From NCBI GenBank assembly GCA_963842955.1, contig CAWJIJ010000009.1:682001-746000 (forward strand): a stretch of 64,000 nucleotides of DNA, read 5' to 3'. This DNA is from JARFQW01 sp963842955 (GTDB taxonomy: Bacteria > Pseudomonadota > Gammaproteobacteria > Steroidobacterales > XN24). This document shows, piece after piece, positions 27,437 to 36,984 of the stretch (the first letter of the stretch is position 1; each line of letters begins with the position of its first letter). Position numbers and translations under genes: made by a program. Below the pieces are notes generated by a model that had not been told where the DNA came from, did not search any database, and was given only the letters and a program-made list of their open reading frames with translations.

Positions 27437-27603
27437 TCACGTGTCTCCATGCGGAGGGCAGATCCGGGATGCGGATTATACGGGCCATCCCGGGAAACGG
27501 GACCCGGCCGCTATGCTCCGGCGGCCTCAACGGCCGTCCGGCGGTTTGGACAGGGACGACCAGGAGGGTCACGATACGGCCTCGGCCCTCCGGCCGGGGA
27601 GAG

Positions 27604-28731
27604 ATGATGCGGTACGAAGAGCCATCCTTGCGACAAAGCGAACGCCCGCACTTCCGATCCGGTCGCTGGCGGCTGGCGGTCTGGTTGGTTCTCGCCTCGG
27701 TGTCCACGCCGTTGACGGCGGAAGACATCACCGCTCGCTACTTCGGCGCGGCCGTGCAGGGGGACCTCACAGGCGCGCAGGCGTTACTCGAAGCCCAGGC
27801 GGACTCGCCGCCGGAGACCACCGAACTGGCCGAACGATTCCGGAAGCGGTTTGTTCATGGCACCGAAGCCACATCGGCCGTGAGCGAGCAAATGGTCGTC
27901 AACGACATCGTCGGGGCCTACCAGCGGTACTGGACTACCGCGTTGATGGGGCGTGCTTCCCGGCGTGACGCCGAGGACCGGCTTCATGCCGAGCTGAGGT
28001 CGTCATTGGAACGCCAGGGTGCCGCGGCGGCCCTGATGAACGACGAGGAAACCCAGGCGACGGTCGGCCGGATCCTGAGGGCCGAGGGTTTCGGGGTTCA
28101 GCAGGGGCGCACGCCGCCCTTGCTGGATCTCCTGGTCTGGAGGGAAGAAGATCGCAGAGACTACGCGGTCAACCTGACCGATGGCGTTCAGCCGGTCCGC
28201 GTGCGGTTTCTTTCCGGTTTTGTGGTCAGGGGGTGGCTGGATTTCGCAACCTTCGGTCATGCCTCGGCGGGCGGCTGGGCCACGGACGATGGCTTGTATT
28301 GCCTGGCCGACCGGTATGACCGGAACTCCGAAACGTTTCTGGTCAGCTATCTGAAGCACGAAGCCCGGCACTTTGCCGACTACCAGCAGTTTCCTGGCTT
28401 GCCCGCGACGGACATGGAATACCGCGCGAAGCTGACCGAGCTGATTTACGCCGATGAGACCCTGGAGGCACTGCTGGACCAGTTCGATGCCAGCGCTTCG
28501 GATGATCCGTCGGCTTCCCATCCGTTTGCCGCCTTCCAGATCATGCGCGGCCTGGAAGCTTCCCTGCTGTCCTCAGGCTCGTTGCCGACGGATCCGCTGG
28601 CCGTTCGGCGGGAAGCGCGACGCCAGCTCGACTGGCATACGACCGCCCTGGTCGAGGGTGGTGAAGCGGTGGTGACCCGGGGGGTATTCGCGAGCGGTGT
28701 GCCGGGTCTGGTTGAGGAGCACCGCCGCTAG
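27604..28731 (+). CDS. Secreted protein with HExxH motif, putative zinc peptidase
   Basis: About 375 residues with an N-terminal hydrophobic export segment (WRLAVWLVLASVSTPLTA). I do not recognise a named family. The middle contains LKHEARHFADYQQFPG, a clear HExxH zinc motif (His252, Glu253, His256). Glu272 and Glu279 in MEYRAKLTEL downstream could be the third ligand, as in gluzincins. The upstream half is helical and Glu/Arg-rich, without other motifs. I took ATG 27604 after GGGGAGAG; the open frame extends upstream, but that part is arginine-rich and unlikely to be translated. Peptidase activity is an inference from one motif. Confidence 0.68.
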   Translation: MMRYEEPSLRQSERPHFRSGRWRLAVWLVLASVSTPLTAEDITARYFGAAVQGDLTGAQALLEAQADSPPETTELAERFRKRFVHGTEATSAVSEQMVVNDIVGAYQRYWTTALMGRASRRDAEDRLHAELRSSLERQGAAAALMNDEETQATVGRILRAEGFGVQQGRTPPLLDLLVWREEDRRDYAVNLTDGVQPVRVRFLSGFVVRGWLDFATFGHASAGGWATDDGLYCLADRYDRNSETFLVSYLKHEARHFADYQQFPGLPATDMEYRAKLTELIYADETLEALLDQFDASASDDPSASHPFAAFQIMRGLEASLLSSGSLPTDPLAVRREARRQLDWHTTALVEGGEAVVTRGVFASGVPGLVEEHRR

Positions 28732-28745
28732 AATCGCCGGCAGCT

Positions 28746-29135
28746 TCAGAAAATTGCCGCAACGAGCATGATGGCAGTGGCCAGAAAGCCCACACCCCAG
28801 ATGAGCGAGCGGACAAGGAATACACCTGAGGCGTAAGCGGGCACGTACAGCACGCGGGCGATGAGATAGATCCAGGCACAAGCTTCGGTCAGCGCGCTGC
28901 TGGCATCGCCAAGCACCACGACGACGACGGCGATCGTGAACAGGACCAGGCCTTCGAAATGATTGTCCAGGGCCCGCTTGAGCCGACCCGCCACGCCGCT
29001 TGCCTGCCGCTGCTGGTCCCGGTTCCCCGCGGTGTAGGCGGGGCCGAGCTGGAGGTTGACCGGCACGGCCATCAGCACGAGCTGGATGCATTGGAGCAGG
29101 GCCGCCAGACCGAGGACCTTGACTTCAACCGGCAT
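28746..29135 (-). CDS. MAPEG family inner-membrane protein
   Basis: A 129-residue protein with four hydrophobic helices, matching the MAPEG family (membrane-associated eicosanoid and glutathione metabolism) in its bacterial form. Signature pieces are RALDNHFEGLVLF after the first loop and LIARVLYVPAYASG before the last helix. Bacterial members are mostly uncharacterised; glutathione transferase or peroxidase activity is known only for some. ATG 29135 (MPVEVKVLGLAALLQ) fits the family N-terminus; upstream codons look non-coding. Convergent with the putative zinc peptidase gene. Confidence 0.85.
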   Translation of the reverse strand: MPVEVKVLGLAALLQCIQLVLMAVPVNLQLGPAYTAGNRDQQRQASGVAGRLKRALDNHFEGLVLFTIAVVVVVLGDASSALTEACAWIYLIARVLYVPAYASGVFLVRSLIWGVGFLATAIMLVAAIF

Positions 29136-29237
29136 ACTGAGCCTCTTTGGTGTGCACAAACGGCTTCGGAGTATAGCGAAGACTATGCTGTGGGCGGTCC
29201 CCTCAAGGTTGCCATTCAATCCCCGAGAGTACCCGTT

Positions 29238-29885
29238 TTGAACGTCTCATCCCCTCGTCGCGGACTGGCCCTTGCCTGGGCCTTGGTATTCATGGCCGGC
29301 CTGGTGGCATCGGCGATCCGGCCGAAGGACTACGCGACCTGGGCATTGGAGGTTGCGCCGGCTCTGGTGGCCCTGGCAGTGCTGGCGGCAACACGTTCCC
29401 GCTTTCCGCTGACGCCGCTGACCTACGGGCTGATCCTCTTTCATTGCCTGGTGCTGATGCTGGGTGGCCACTACACGTACGCCGAGGTACCGGTCGGCGA
29501 CTGGGTCCGGGAATGGGCAGGGGGGGAGCGCAACAACTACGACAAGTTCGCCCATGTGCTCCAGGGGCTCGTTCCTGCGGTCGTGACCAGGGAGGTGCTC
29601 GTTCGTCTGGACGTGGTAGCCCGGCCAGCCTGGCTCGCACCCATCGTCGTTGCGATTTGCCTGGCGATCAGTGCGTTCTATGAACTCATCGAGTGGTGGG
29701 TCGCCGCAGCAACCGGTGGGGCCGCCGAAGCCTTCCTGGGAACCCAGGGATACGTTTGGGATACCCAGTCGGACATGTTGATGGCCCTGATCGGTGCGAT
29801 AGCCGCCGTGACACTGCTGGCCGGTCTGCAGGATCGGCAGATTCGTCGTTTGAGCGGGGCAGGGGGAATCGGCGAGCCCGGATGA
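29238..29885 (+). CDS. DUF2238 (YjdF-like) membrane protein
   Basis: About 215 residues with six hydrophobic segments. The conserved core is HYTYAEVPVGDW, then NNYDKFAHVLQGLVPAVVTR, YELIEWWVAA and GTQGYVWDTQSDM, matching the DUF2238/YjdF family. Function is unknown; the conserved His, Glu and Asp residues near the membrane suggest a metal or lipid role, but this is not established. I chose TTG 29238 since family members begin close to the first helix; a GTG further upstream is also in frame. It is divergent from the MAPEG gene. Confidence 0.75.
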   Translation: MNVSSPRRGLALAWALVFMAGLVASAIRPKDYATWALEVAPALVALAVLAATRSRFPLTPLTYGLILFHCLVLMLGGHYTYAEVPVGDWVREWAGGERNNYDKFAHVLQGLVPAVVTREVLVRLDVVARPAWLAPIVVAICLAISAFYELIEWWVAAATGGAAEAFLGTQGYVWDTQSDMLMALIGAIAAVTLLAGLQDRQIRRLSGAGGIGEPG

Positions 29886-30045
29886 GCCTGGCCAAGCCAT
29901 GGTTTGCCGGAGGATGGGCGCGCCGTCGAAGTGCAGCAGCCGCGGAGAAAACTGCGGATCTGGTTCGAAGGCTGCGGCAACCCGGCGCTTTCGCGCTACT
30001 GTCGAATCGGGCGTCAGCGCGCGCCGGGTTTTGGTGAGGAGAGAC

Positions 30046-31021
30046 ATGAACGAGAAACGACTCGAAGACCTGCGGACCGGTGGGCCCCGGCCGCTCTGCA
30101 GCGCGAGCCGTGGGCCTGGTAGCCGCCTTGTGGGCCATGGCCGCGGCCGGAGGGCCGGCTGAAGACGCGGCGCGCCTGTATGCGGAGGAGCAATGGGCCG
30201 GAGCCGCCAAAGCCTATTCCGCATTGGCGGACGCTGCTCCGGACAACGGCCAGTTCCAGTATCGGACCGCCGTGGCGCTGCGCCGTTCCGGCAACCTGGC
30301 TGGCGCAAGCGAGCGCATTGCTGCGGCATCAGCCGCCGGCGTTCCCGTTGGCTACCTGGATGTGGAGCGCGCCAAGCTGGCGTTGGCATCCGGTGACCAG
30401 ACCGCCGCGCTCAAGGCGCTTGGGGCTGCCGGAGTCTCCGTGCCGTCACCGGCCATGCTGGAGTCGGATCCGGAACTCCGCGCATTGCGCAATACCCCCG
30501 AGTTTGCCGCAGCGGTCGCCGCAGCGCGCGAGCTGGCGATGCCCTGCGAATCGATGCCCGAGGCGCGCCAGTTCGATTTCTGGGTGGGCCAATGGCGGGT
30601 CGAAGATGCCGCGGGCACCTACGCAGGCGACAACCACATCCGCAAGGCGGAACTCGGCTGTGTCCTGATCGAGAGCTGGGCGGGACAGAGCGGAGGGACC
30701 GGCACCAGCATGAATTTCTACGACCCGGCAAGCGGTCAGTGGGTGCAGAACTGGGTCGGCCTGAATCTGCTCATCGACATCCGCGGCGGACTTTCCGATG
30801 GCTCCATGGTGCTCGAAGGAACTATTCACTATTTTCGGGGCGGGACGACGAGCCCGTTCCGGGGCACGTGGACGCCGATGCCGGAGGGTGTGGTGAGGCA
30901 GCATTTCGAGCAATCGGCGGATAAGGGGCAGACCTGGACCACGTGGTTTGACGGCTACTATCATCCCGTTACCGACGCCAGCAGAGGCCCCGGTAGCCCC
31001 TGGCAGGGCCGGCCGAACTAG
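30046..31021 (+). CDS. TPR/DUF1579-like exported protein, possible 5' frameshift
   Basis: The N-terminal half, after a signal-like stretch (AVGLVAALWAMAAAGG), is helical and TPR-like (AARLYAEEQWAGAAKAYSAL). The C-terminal half resembles DUF1579-type beta domains (ARQFDFWVGQWRVEDAAG ... GTSMNFYDPASGQW). The long frame alone begins at GTG 30080 with a poor context. ATG 30046 has a strong GAGGAGAG site, but its frame diverges after about 12 codons. Taking one base out of the GGGCCCC region near 30081 would join MNEKRLEDLRT to the signal peptide and give 324 residues. Function is unknown. Confidence 0.65.
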
Positions 31022-31078
31022 CCGATCTTCGCTCCGGGTCTTGAATCCCGCGCGGTTTGGACCGACATTACCCACACT

Positions 31079-31396
31079 ATGACAAGAGACGATCACCCTC
31101 CCAGTCAGCTCGGCGGATCCGCGGCCCAAAGGCCCGGTTTCGCCGGTCGATTCCTCTGGTGGTTTACCGCCACTGCCATTCTTGCGGCGGGCCTCGTACT
31201 TGGGGCCGCTGCCCTCGTAACCGCCGGCGTTATCCTGACGGCGCTGTGGATCTACGTCCTGGCGCGTGGGGCCCTGGGGGTCCGGCGCTTCGGTCAGCAG
31301 GCACGCTCCGGGCCAGCTGTCCTTGACGGCGAATACGTTGTCGTGAACAGGAAAACGGGCACCGAAGGACCAAACAACCGTTCCGGGGAGAGGTAG
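31079..31396 (+). CDS. Small membrane protein, hypothetical
   Basis: A 105-residue protein with a hydrophilic N-terminus, one long or two short hydrophobic helices (TATAILAAGLVLGAAALVTA and following) and a charged C-terminal tail. No family recognised. It is followed with no gap by the histidine phosphatase gene, whose ribosome-binding site (GGGGAGAGG) lies within its last codons, so the two are probably co-translated. The name-level function is unknown. Confidence 0.62.
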   Translation: MTRDDHPPSQLGGSAAQRPGFAGRFLWWFTATAILAAGLVLGAAALVTAGVILTALWIYVLARGALGVRRFGQQARSGPAVLDGEYVVVNRKTGTEGPNNRSGER

Positions 31397-31942
31397 TTGC
31401 CGGGCCTGAAAAAGGAGCATCGGTCGCTCCGCAGGCGGCCCCTTTTTACCCCCGTTTTTCTCGCCGGGTTGGCCAGTGCAGTCTTTCTGGCGGTGGCCGC
31501 GTGGGTGGTCTGGCAGGCAGGGACCGTTTCGGTGGTCATGGTTCGCCATGCGGAGACCGGGATCGGAGAGGATCCGGGACTAAGCCCTGACGGGAGCGCG
31601 CGAGCGCAGCGGCTCGGCCGTATGCTGGAGTTCTCCGGTATCGATGCCATCTACACGAGCGAGCTGAAACGGACCCGGGAGACGGCCGCTCCCCTGTCCG
31701 GCCTGACGGGCCTGGAGGCCGTTGTTATTCCGGCCAGCGACGTGGCCGGCCTGGCCCGTACCCTGAAAAAGTCCCATCGTGGCGACCTGGTCCTGGTGGT
31801 TGGCCACAGCAATACGCTACCGCGTCTCGCAGATGCCCTGGGCGAGCCGATTCCGGCTATCGGCGAGGACGACTACGGCAACGTCTATCTGCTCCGGACC
31901 GGGCCGTTCGTGCCGTCCTGGATGACGCACTTGCGCTACTGA
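31397..31942 (+). CDS. Membrane-anchored histidine phosphatase (SixA/phosphoglycerate-mutase-like)
   Basis: A 181-residue protein with one N-terminal membrane anchor (LFTPVFLAGLASAVFLAVAA) and a compact histidine phosphatase domain. The catalytic RHG-type motif appears as VMVRHAET, with ELKRTRETAAPL as the second arginine region and the second histidine in VVGHSNTLP. The domain is of SixA size, about 130 residues, and should face the periplasm. The TTG start follows directly on the TAG of the preceding gene. The substrate is unknown; phosphohistidine or a small phosphate ester are the usual choices. Confidence 0.82.
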   Translation: MPGLKKEHRSLRRRPLFTPVFLAGLASAVFLAVAAWVVWQAGTVSVVMVRHAETGIGEDPGLSPDGSARAQRLGRMLEFSGIDAIYTSELKRTRETAAPLSGLTGLEAVVIPASDVAGLARTLKKSHRGDLVLVVGHSNTLPRLADALGEPIPAIGEDDYGNVYLLRTGPFVPSWMTHLRY

Positions 31943-32007
31943 TACCCGGTCCCTGTGGCCAGGCGTGTAACCACGCCCGCGCCGGATCCGGCTTGCCCAT
32001 ATGAGCG

Positions 32008-35000
32008 TTACCGGGTCGGTGCGGCCTGACCGGTAATACTGCCTTCCGCCGGAATGTAGGTTCCTCGCCACTTACGCCATGCCCGAAGCACCCGGCCCTG
32101 GACCATGAGAAGGCTGGGCGTCAGAAGCAGCGTCAGCACGGTCGCAAAGGCCAGTCCCCCGGCGACGGCCGACGAAAGCTGGGTCCACCACTGGGCGCTT
32201 GGCCCGCCGATCGTGATGTCCCGCTCGATCAGGTTGATGTTGATCCCCATGACCATCGGCATGAGGCCGAGAATCGTGGTGACGGTGGTCAGGAGTACGG
32301 GTCGCAGGCGCTGTGCGCAGGTCCTGAGCACAGCTTCGCGGAGCGGGAGGTTCTGCTGGCGAAGCTGGTTGAACGTATCGATCAACACGATGTTGTTGTT
32401 GACCACGATACCCGCCAGCGCGATGACCCCGATGCCGCTCATCACGATGCCGAAAGGTCTCTGGGTGATGATGTGGCCCAAGAGGACGCCGCCCGTGGAA
32501 AAGACGACGGCGGTCAGGATCAGGAACGCCTGAAACAGGCTGTTGAACTGGGTGACCAGGATGATCGCGATGACGAATACCGCCACGAGCATGGCCCGGG
32601 CGAGAAACGCCGAGGCTTCCCGCTGATCCTCGTCGTCACCGCGGAACGAAACGTCTACGCGGGGATCCAGTCCGAGACTCTCCACGGCTGCACGGATCTC
32701 GAGCACCTTGTCTGCGGCCAGCACGCCGGGTGCGACGTCGGCTGCCAGCGTCAGGGTCCGGCGCATGTCGGTGCGATCGATGGTCGTGACTTTCTGCGCG
32801 GGCGTTCGCACCACGAAATTGGCAATGGGGACGGGCCCCTCGGCGGAGGGCACCCGTAGCTTGTCGATCTGATCGAGGCTGCGACTGCCGAACGGATACC
32901 GGACCCGGATGTCGATTTCCTCATCGGCGTCGTCCGGCCGGTACTCACCGATCTTCACGCCGTTGGTGACGAGCTGGATGGTATTGCCGACCAGGGCGAC
33001 GTCTGCACCGAAGCGCGCCGCCTGCGCGCGGTCCACGGTGACCCGCCATTCGATGCCCGGAAGCGGCCGGCTGTCCTCGACGTCTTCAAGGCCGGGTGTC
33101 TGGTCCATGACGCCCCGGATGGCCGCCACCGTGCCGCCCAGCAGGGCCGGGTAACGGGAGGCGACCTGGATACTGATCGGCTTGTCACCGCCCGGTCCGG
33201 CTCTGGGAGTCTGGGTCTCCACTTCGACTCCGGCCAGGTCGGCGGTGCGTTCGCGAACCTCCGCGAGGATCTCATCGGCAGGCCGGCGCTGCTTCCAGTC
33301 CACGAACTGAAACTGGATCGTCCCGATAATGTCCTCGCGGTCGTTGCTGCCGCTGCCCGTTCGCGCATAGACGCTTTCGAATTCCCCCATGCCCAGTAAA
33401 CGACGTTCAACGGATCGAACGATGGCATCTTTCTCGTCGGTGGACAGGTCCCCGCGCGCGGCGATCTTGATGCTGGCGAACTGGGGTTCCACGTTGGGGA
33501 AGAACTGGACGCCATGGCCCAGGAATCCATAGGCAATAAACACGGCCACGAGCAGGGACGTGACCGCCCCGACGCTAAGCCACGGGCTATCTAAGGCTTT
33601 GTTTAGGAAACGGACGTAAACACCTGCCATACCTTGAATATCTGAAAGCTCTCCGGTCTCGGCAGCGGCGAGTTGCGCACGGGCCCGGGCGCTCACGGCG
33701 CCGGAGCTGCCGAACAGCCCGCCCAGTGTCGGCACGAAGACCAGCGCCATGAGAAGGGACGCGGCGAGCGTGGCCATCAGGGTGATCGGCAGGTAGCTCA
33801 TGAACTCGCCGGTGATTCCCGGCCAGAAGATCAGCGGCGCGAATGCGGCCAGGGTCGTCAGCGTGGATGCCGTAATCGGCCACGCCATGCGCCGGGCGGC
33901 CTCCTGGTAAGCCGCGCGGCGGCTTTGTCCTTCGGCCATTTTCCGGTCCGCCAGTTCGGTCACGACGATGGCGCCGTCGACGAGCATCCCCACCGACATG
34001 ATGAGGCTGAACAGCACGACAATGTTGATGGTCAGGCCGCCGATGCCGAGCATCAGGATCGCCATGAGGAAGGAGCCGGGGATGGCGACGCCCACGAGAA
34101 GCGCATTCCGAACGCCGAGGATGCCGATGATGACGATGAACACGAGCAAGACGGCAGAGAGCACGTTGTTCTGCAGGTCCGACAGCATGTCCTCGATGTC
34201 CGTGGACTTGTCCCGTGAATACGTCACGGTGACATCGGGTGGCCACGTGGCCTGTTCCTCGGCCACCAGCGCACGCACGCCGTCGATGGTGCTGATGATG
34301 TTGGCGCCTGCCCGTTTGACCACTTCAAGACCGACGGCAGGGCGGCCGTCAATCCGCGCGTAGGTCGTCGCATCCTTGTAGGTGCGCCGAACGCTGGCCA
34401 CGTCCTTGAAGTGCACGACCCGGTCACCGTCCACTTTCACGGGCATGTTGAGCACGTCTTCGGCCGTCTCGAAAACCCCGGGCACCTTGACCGGGAACCG
34501 GCCCTGACCGGTATCCAGGGCGCCAGCGGCCACCAGCCGGTTGTTGCGGTCCACGAGCTGGAAGAGCTGGGCGGAGGTGATGCCGTAGCTCTCCATGGCC
34601 AACGGATCCACGACGACTTCCATGAGCTCCTCGCGGATACCGGCGAGCTCCACTTCGAGAACACCGGGCAACCCTTCGATCCGCTCCTTCAGATCTCTGG
34701 CGAGGGTGAAAAGGGTGCGCTCCGGGATGTTCCCCGAGAGATTGAGCACCAGCATGGGATCCACCCGTGAGATCTTGACCTCGCGAACCACGGGCTCGTC
34801 GGTTTCGTCCGGCAGCTTGGCCTTGGCGGCATCTACCTTGTCACGAACATCCTGAAGGGCCTGGTCCGTCGGGATGCCGGCATAAAATTCCAGGGTGACG
34901 TTCGCGCCGCCCTCGTAGGCGCTGGCGGTCATCTCCTTGACCCCCTCCAGCGACCGCAGCTCCTGCTCCACCGGCCGCACCAGGAGTCGCTCGCCGTCTT

Positions 35001-35172
35001 CCGGCGAGATGCCCTCGTGGGACATGCTGACGTAGACGTACGGGATCTCGACGTCCGGCTCGGCTTCCTTGGGGATGGACTGGTAGACGACCGCGCCGGC
35101 GATAAGGATGAACAACAGGCTCAGGACCACGGTACGACCGTGGTCCATGGCTGCCGCGATAAGGCGTCTCAC
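32008..35172 (-). CDS. RND efflux transporter, inner-membrane subunit (AcrB/MMPL type)
   Basis: A 1,054-residue proton-driven exporter with the RND layout: helix 1 (VVLSLLFILIAGAVV), first periplasmic loop with porter subdomains, helices 2-6, and the same again. The proton-relay helix 4 region reads MSVGMLVDGAIVVTELADRK, and the equivalent late helix reads LAGIVVNNNIVLIDTFNQL. It is more like the shorter uncharacterised RND group than AcrB itself, so the substrate is open. GTG 35172 was chosen because it overlaps the adaptor stop (GTGA) and yields a normal N-terminus. It is third in the padR-adaptor-pump operon. Confidence 0.93.
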   Translation of the reverse strand: MRRLIAAAMDHGRTVVLSLLFILIAGAVVYQSIPKEAEPDVEIPYVYVSMSHEGISPEDGERLLVRPVEQELRSLEGVKEMTASAYEGGANVTLEFYAGIPTDQALQDVRDKVDAAKAKLPDETDEPVVREVKISRVDPMLVLNLSGNIPERTLFTLARDLKERIEGLPGVLEVELAGIREELMEVVVDPLAMESYGITSAQLFQLVDRNNRLVAAGALDTGQGRFPVKVPGVFETAEDVLNMPVKVDGDRVVHFKDVASVRRTYKDATTYARIDGRPAVGLEVVKRAGANIISTIDGVRALVAEEQATWPPDVTVTYSRDKSTDIEDMLSDLQNNVLSAVLLVFIVIIGILGVRNALLVGVAIPGSFLMAILMLGIGGLTINIVVLFSLIMSVGMLVDGAIVVTELADRKMAEGQSRRAAYQEAARRMAWPITASTLTTLAAFAPLIFWPGITGEFMSYLPITLMATLAASLLMALVFVPTLGGLFGSSGAVSARARAQLAAAETGELSDIQGMAGVYVRFLNKALDSPWLSVGAVTSLLVAVFIAYGFLGHGVQFFPNVEPQFASIKIAARGDLSTDEKDAIVRSVERRLLGMGEFESVYARTGSGSNDREDIIGTIQFQFVDWKQRRPADEILAEVRERTADLAGVEVETQTPRAGPGGDKPISIQVASRYPALLGGTVAAIRGVMDQTPGLEDVEDSRPLPGIEWRVTVDRAQAARFGADVALVGNTIQLVTNGVKIGEYRPDDADEEIDIRVRYPFGSRSLDQIDKLRVPSAEGPVPIANFVVRTPAQKVTTIDRTDMRRTLTLAADVAPGVLAADKVLEIRAAVESLGLDPRVDVSFRGDDEDQREASAFLARAMLVAVFVIAIILVTQFNSLFQAFLILTAVVFSTGGVLLGHIITQRPFGIVMSGIGVIALAGIVVNNNIVLIDTFNQLRQQNLPLREAVLRTCAQRLRPVLLTTVTTILGLMPMVMGININLIERDITIGGPSAQWWTQLSSAVAGGLAFATVLTLLLTPSLLMVQGRVLRAWRKWRGTYIPAEGSITGQAAPTR

Positions 35173-36296
35173 CGTTCCGAGCCCGCGCGCAGGGTGTCGC
35201 TGGTGGCTGATTCGGGCACCGATACCACGCGTTCCCCGGCGCGGACGAAGCCCTGACCGACGGTGATCACGTTGGCCGAGGCCGGCAGACCCGCCAGCCA
35301 CACGCCGTCGTAGGTGGAGACGGCCATGTCAGCCGCAAAGAACTCGACCTCGCCCCGGTCATTGACAAGCTTGACGCCGAGCGTGCCGTCGTCGTCCAGG
35401 GTCAGAACCGCCGGGGATACCTTGTGGGCCAGCACCTTGCCCACCGGAATCTTGAGTTCGGCGGTGACCCCCGAGGCCAGTGCGCCGTCGGTGTTCTCCA
35501 GGGCGAGTTCCACCTTGAAGGTCCGTGTCGAGGTGTCTGCCACCGGAGAAACGTAGCGAAGGTTTCCGCGAACCACCTGTCCGGTGACAAGCGCGGCCTC
35601 CGCGGCCTGGTTCTCGGCCACGAGGCCGATGTCTTTCTCGGAAATGTCGGCGGTGACCACCAGCGTCCGGTTGTCCACGTAGTCGGCCACGGGGTCGCCT
35701 GGCGTGAGGTAGTCACCGACTTCGACATGCCGCTCGAGCACGGCCCCGGCGAACGGTGCCCGCAGCGTCATATAGCTCAGGTCGAGTTCGGCGCGCCGAA
35801 GCTCTGCCCGTGCCCCTTCAAGGTTGGCGTCGGCCTCGGCCAGCTGGGTCTCCGCCGCATATCCCTGGGCCTTGAGTTTCTTGCGACCCTCGTACTCGAG
35901 TTCACGCTGTTTGACCAAAGCTCGGGCCTGGGTCAGGCGGGCCTGCCGGTCGCGGCCGTCGAAGCTCAGCAAGACCGCGCCTTCCTCGACGCGCTGTCCG
36001 CGTTCCGCGCCGATCGAAACCACCCGGCCGGTGGTTTCGGCCTTCAGCTCCACCTGTCTGGACGGCGCGGTTCGTCCGTACAGGGTCAGATAGCGCATGA
36101 CCGGCTGGGCATCCAGGGACCGCACCTGGACCTCGGTCAGGGGCTGATCCCCGGCCGCGGTTTCGGTGGGTGTAGGGGCGCGATCCCGGCCCACCGCGCC
36201 GCTGGCCATCCAGACGGCCACGGCGGCGCCAATGGCCACCGCGATGATCCACGGGCGGCGGCCGATCGCACTCTTTAGACTCGATGCGGCGGTCAT
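35169..36296 (-). CDS. RND efflux periplasmic adaptor (membrane fusion protein)
   Basis: A 375-residue HlyD/AcrA-type adaptor linking the pump to an outer-membrane channel. An N-terminal membrane anchor (WIIAVAIGAAVAVWMAS) is followed by a lipoyl half (VVSIGAERGQRVEEGAVLLS), a coiled-coil hairpin (ALVKQRELEYEGRKKLKAQG to LRRAELDLSYMTLRAPFAG) and a beta-barrel domain. No outer-membrane factor gene is nearby, so a TolC-like partner elsewhere is presumed. It is second in the operon, nine bases after padR. Confidence 0.93.
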   Translation of the reverse strand: MTAASSLKSAIGRRPWIIAVAIGAAVAVWMASGAVGRDRAPTPTETAAGDQPLTEVQVRSLDAQPVMRYLTLYGRTAPSRQVELKAETTGRVVSIGAERGQRVEEGAVLLSFDGRDRQARLTQARALVKQRELEYEGRKKLKAQGYAAETQLAEADANLEGARAELRRAELDLSYMTLRAPFAGAVLERHVEVGDYLTPGDPVADYVDNRTLVVTADISEKDIGLVAENQAAEAALVTGQVVRGNLRYVSPVADTSTRTFKVELALENTDGALASGVTAELKIPVGKVLAHKVSPAVLTLDDDGTLGVKLVNDRGEVEFFAADMAVSTYDGVWLAGLPASANVITVGQGFVRAGERVVSVPESATSDTLRAGSER

Positions 36297-36305
36297 GCTG
36301 GGTCC

Positions 36306-36878
36306 TCAGGCCTCGGCGCCGGCGGCCGCGGCAACGGTGGGGGGCTTTTCGGGTTCGGCAACGGCCGACGCGTCGAGTTCATGGCGATGGGTCACGATGT
36401 AATCCCGGGCGGCCTGCAGCAACGTGGTGCCGAACCCGGCGACAAAGCGAACCCCCGGCGACGAATCGCCGTCGGCCGCCTGGGTTTCCCGGACGGAGGC
36501 CAGCAGGGAATCGATATCCAGGAGACGCTCATCGAGAATGGCCCGCAAGCGGGCCGGCGGCAGCATGTGCGCGAAGTAGAGGATGACCAGGAACTCCGAG
36601 CGCACTTTGTGCCGGGGCTCGGTGCGGACGATGGCGTCCCGAAAGGCCTCCCGGCCGGTTTCGGTGAGCTGGTAGACCTTGGCGCCGGCCCGGCGGTCGC
36701 CGATCTGGTTGCGAACGCGGACGAGGCCCTCGTCGGCAAGCTCCGCGAGCGCGGGATAGATACTGCCGTAGCCGGCAACGAAGAAGTGACTGAACGCTTC
36801 TTCGAAGTATTTTTTTATTTCATAGCCTGTGGCGTCGCCGAAGCTCAGCACGCCGAGGCACAGGGTTCGTACATCCAT
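36306..36878 (-). CDS. PadR-family transcriptional regulator
   Basis: A 190-residue repressor. The N-terminal winged helix has the PadR pattern (TLCLGVLSFGDATGYEIKK, then GSIYPALAELADEGLV and the wing RAGAKVYQLTETGRE), followed by a helical dimerisation/ligand domain (about 95-160) and an Ala/Pro-rich tail. As the first gene of the operon it most likely represses itself and the efflux genes, with a phenolic or drug-like inducer, as known for family members. A 32-base palindromic element sits 33 bases before its start. Confidence 0.92.
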   Translation of the reverse strand: MDVRTLCLGVLSFGDATGYEIKKYFEEAFSHFFVAGYGSIYPALAELADEGLVRVRNQIGDRRAGAKVYQLTETGREAFRDAIVRTEPRHKVRSEFLVILYFAHMLPPARLRAILDERLLDIDSLLASVRETQAADGDSSPGVRFVAGFGTTLLQAARDYIVTHRHELDASAVAEPEKPPTVAAAAGAEA

Positions 36879-36910
36879 GAAAACGGCTCAGTCGGCGCGG
36901 CTCGCACCAT

Positions 36911-36942
36911 AACTATCGAAATGATATATCAGTCCGATAGTT
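36911..36942. promoter_or_regulatory. Palindromic operator upstream of padR-RND operon
   Basis: Outer arms AACTATCG / CGATAGTT are perfect over eight bases, and the centre TGATATATCA is itself a ten-base palindrome sharing the same axis; only three bases on each side between them mismatch. It is AT-rich in a GC-rich setting and lies where a promoter for padR is expected. Most likely the PadR autoregulatory site. Confidence 0.75.
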
Positions 36943-36984
36943 TTTTCTACGGATCGAGTTGCTCACCGACGGCCCGAGGCGATT

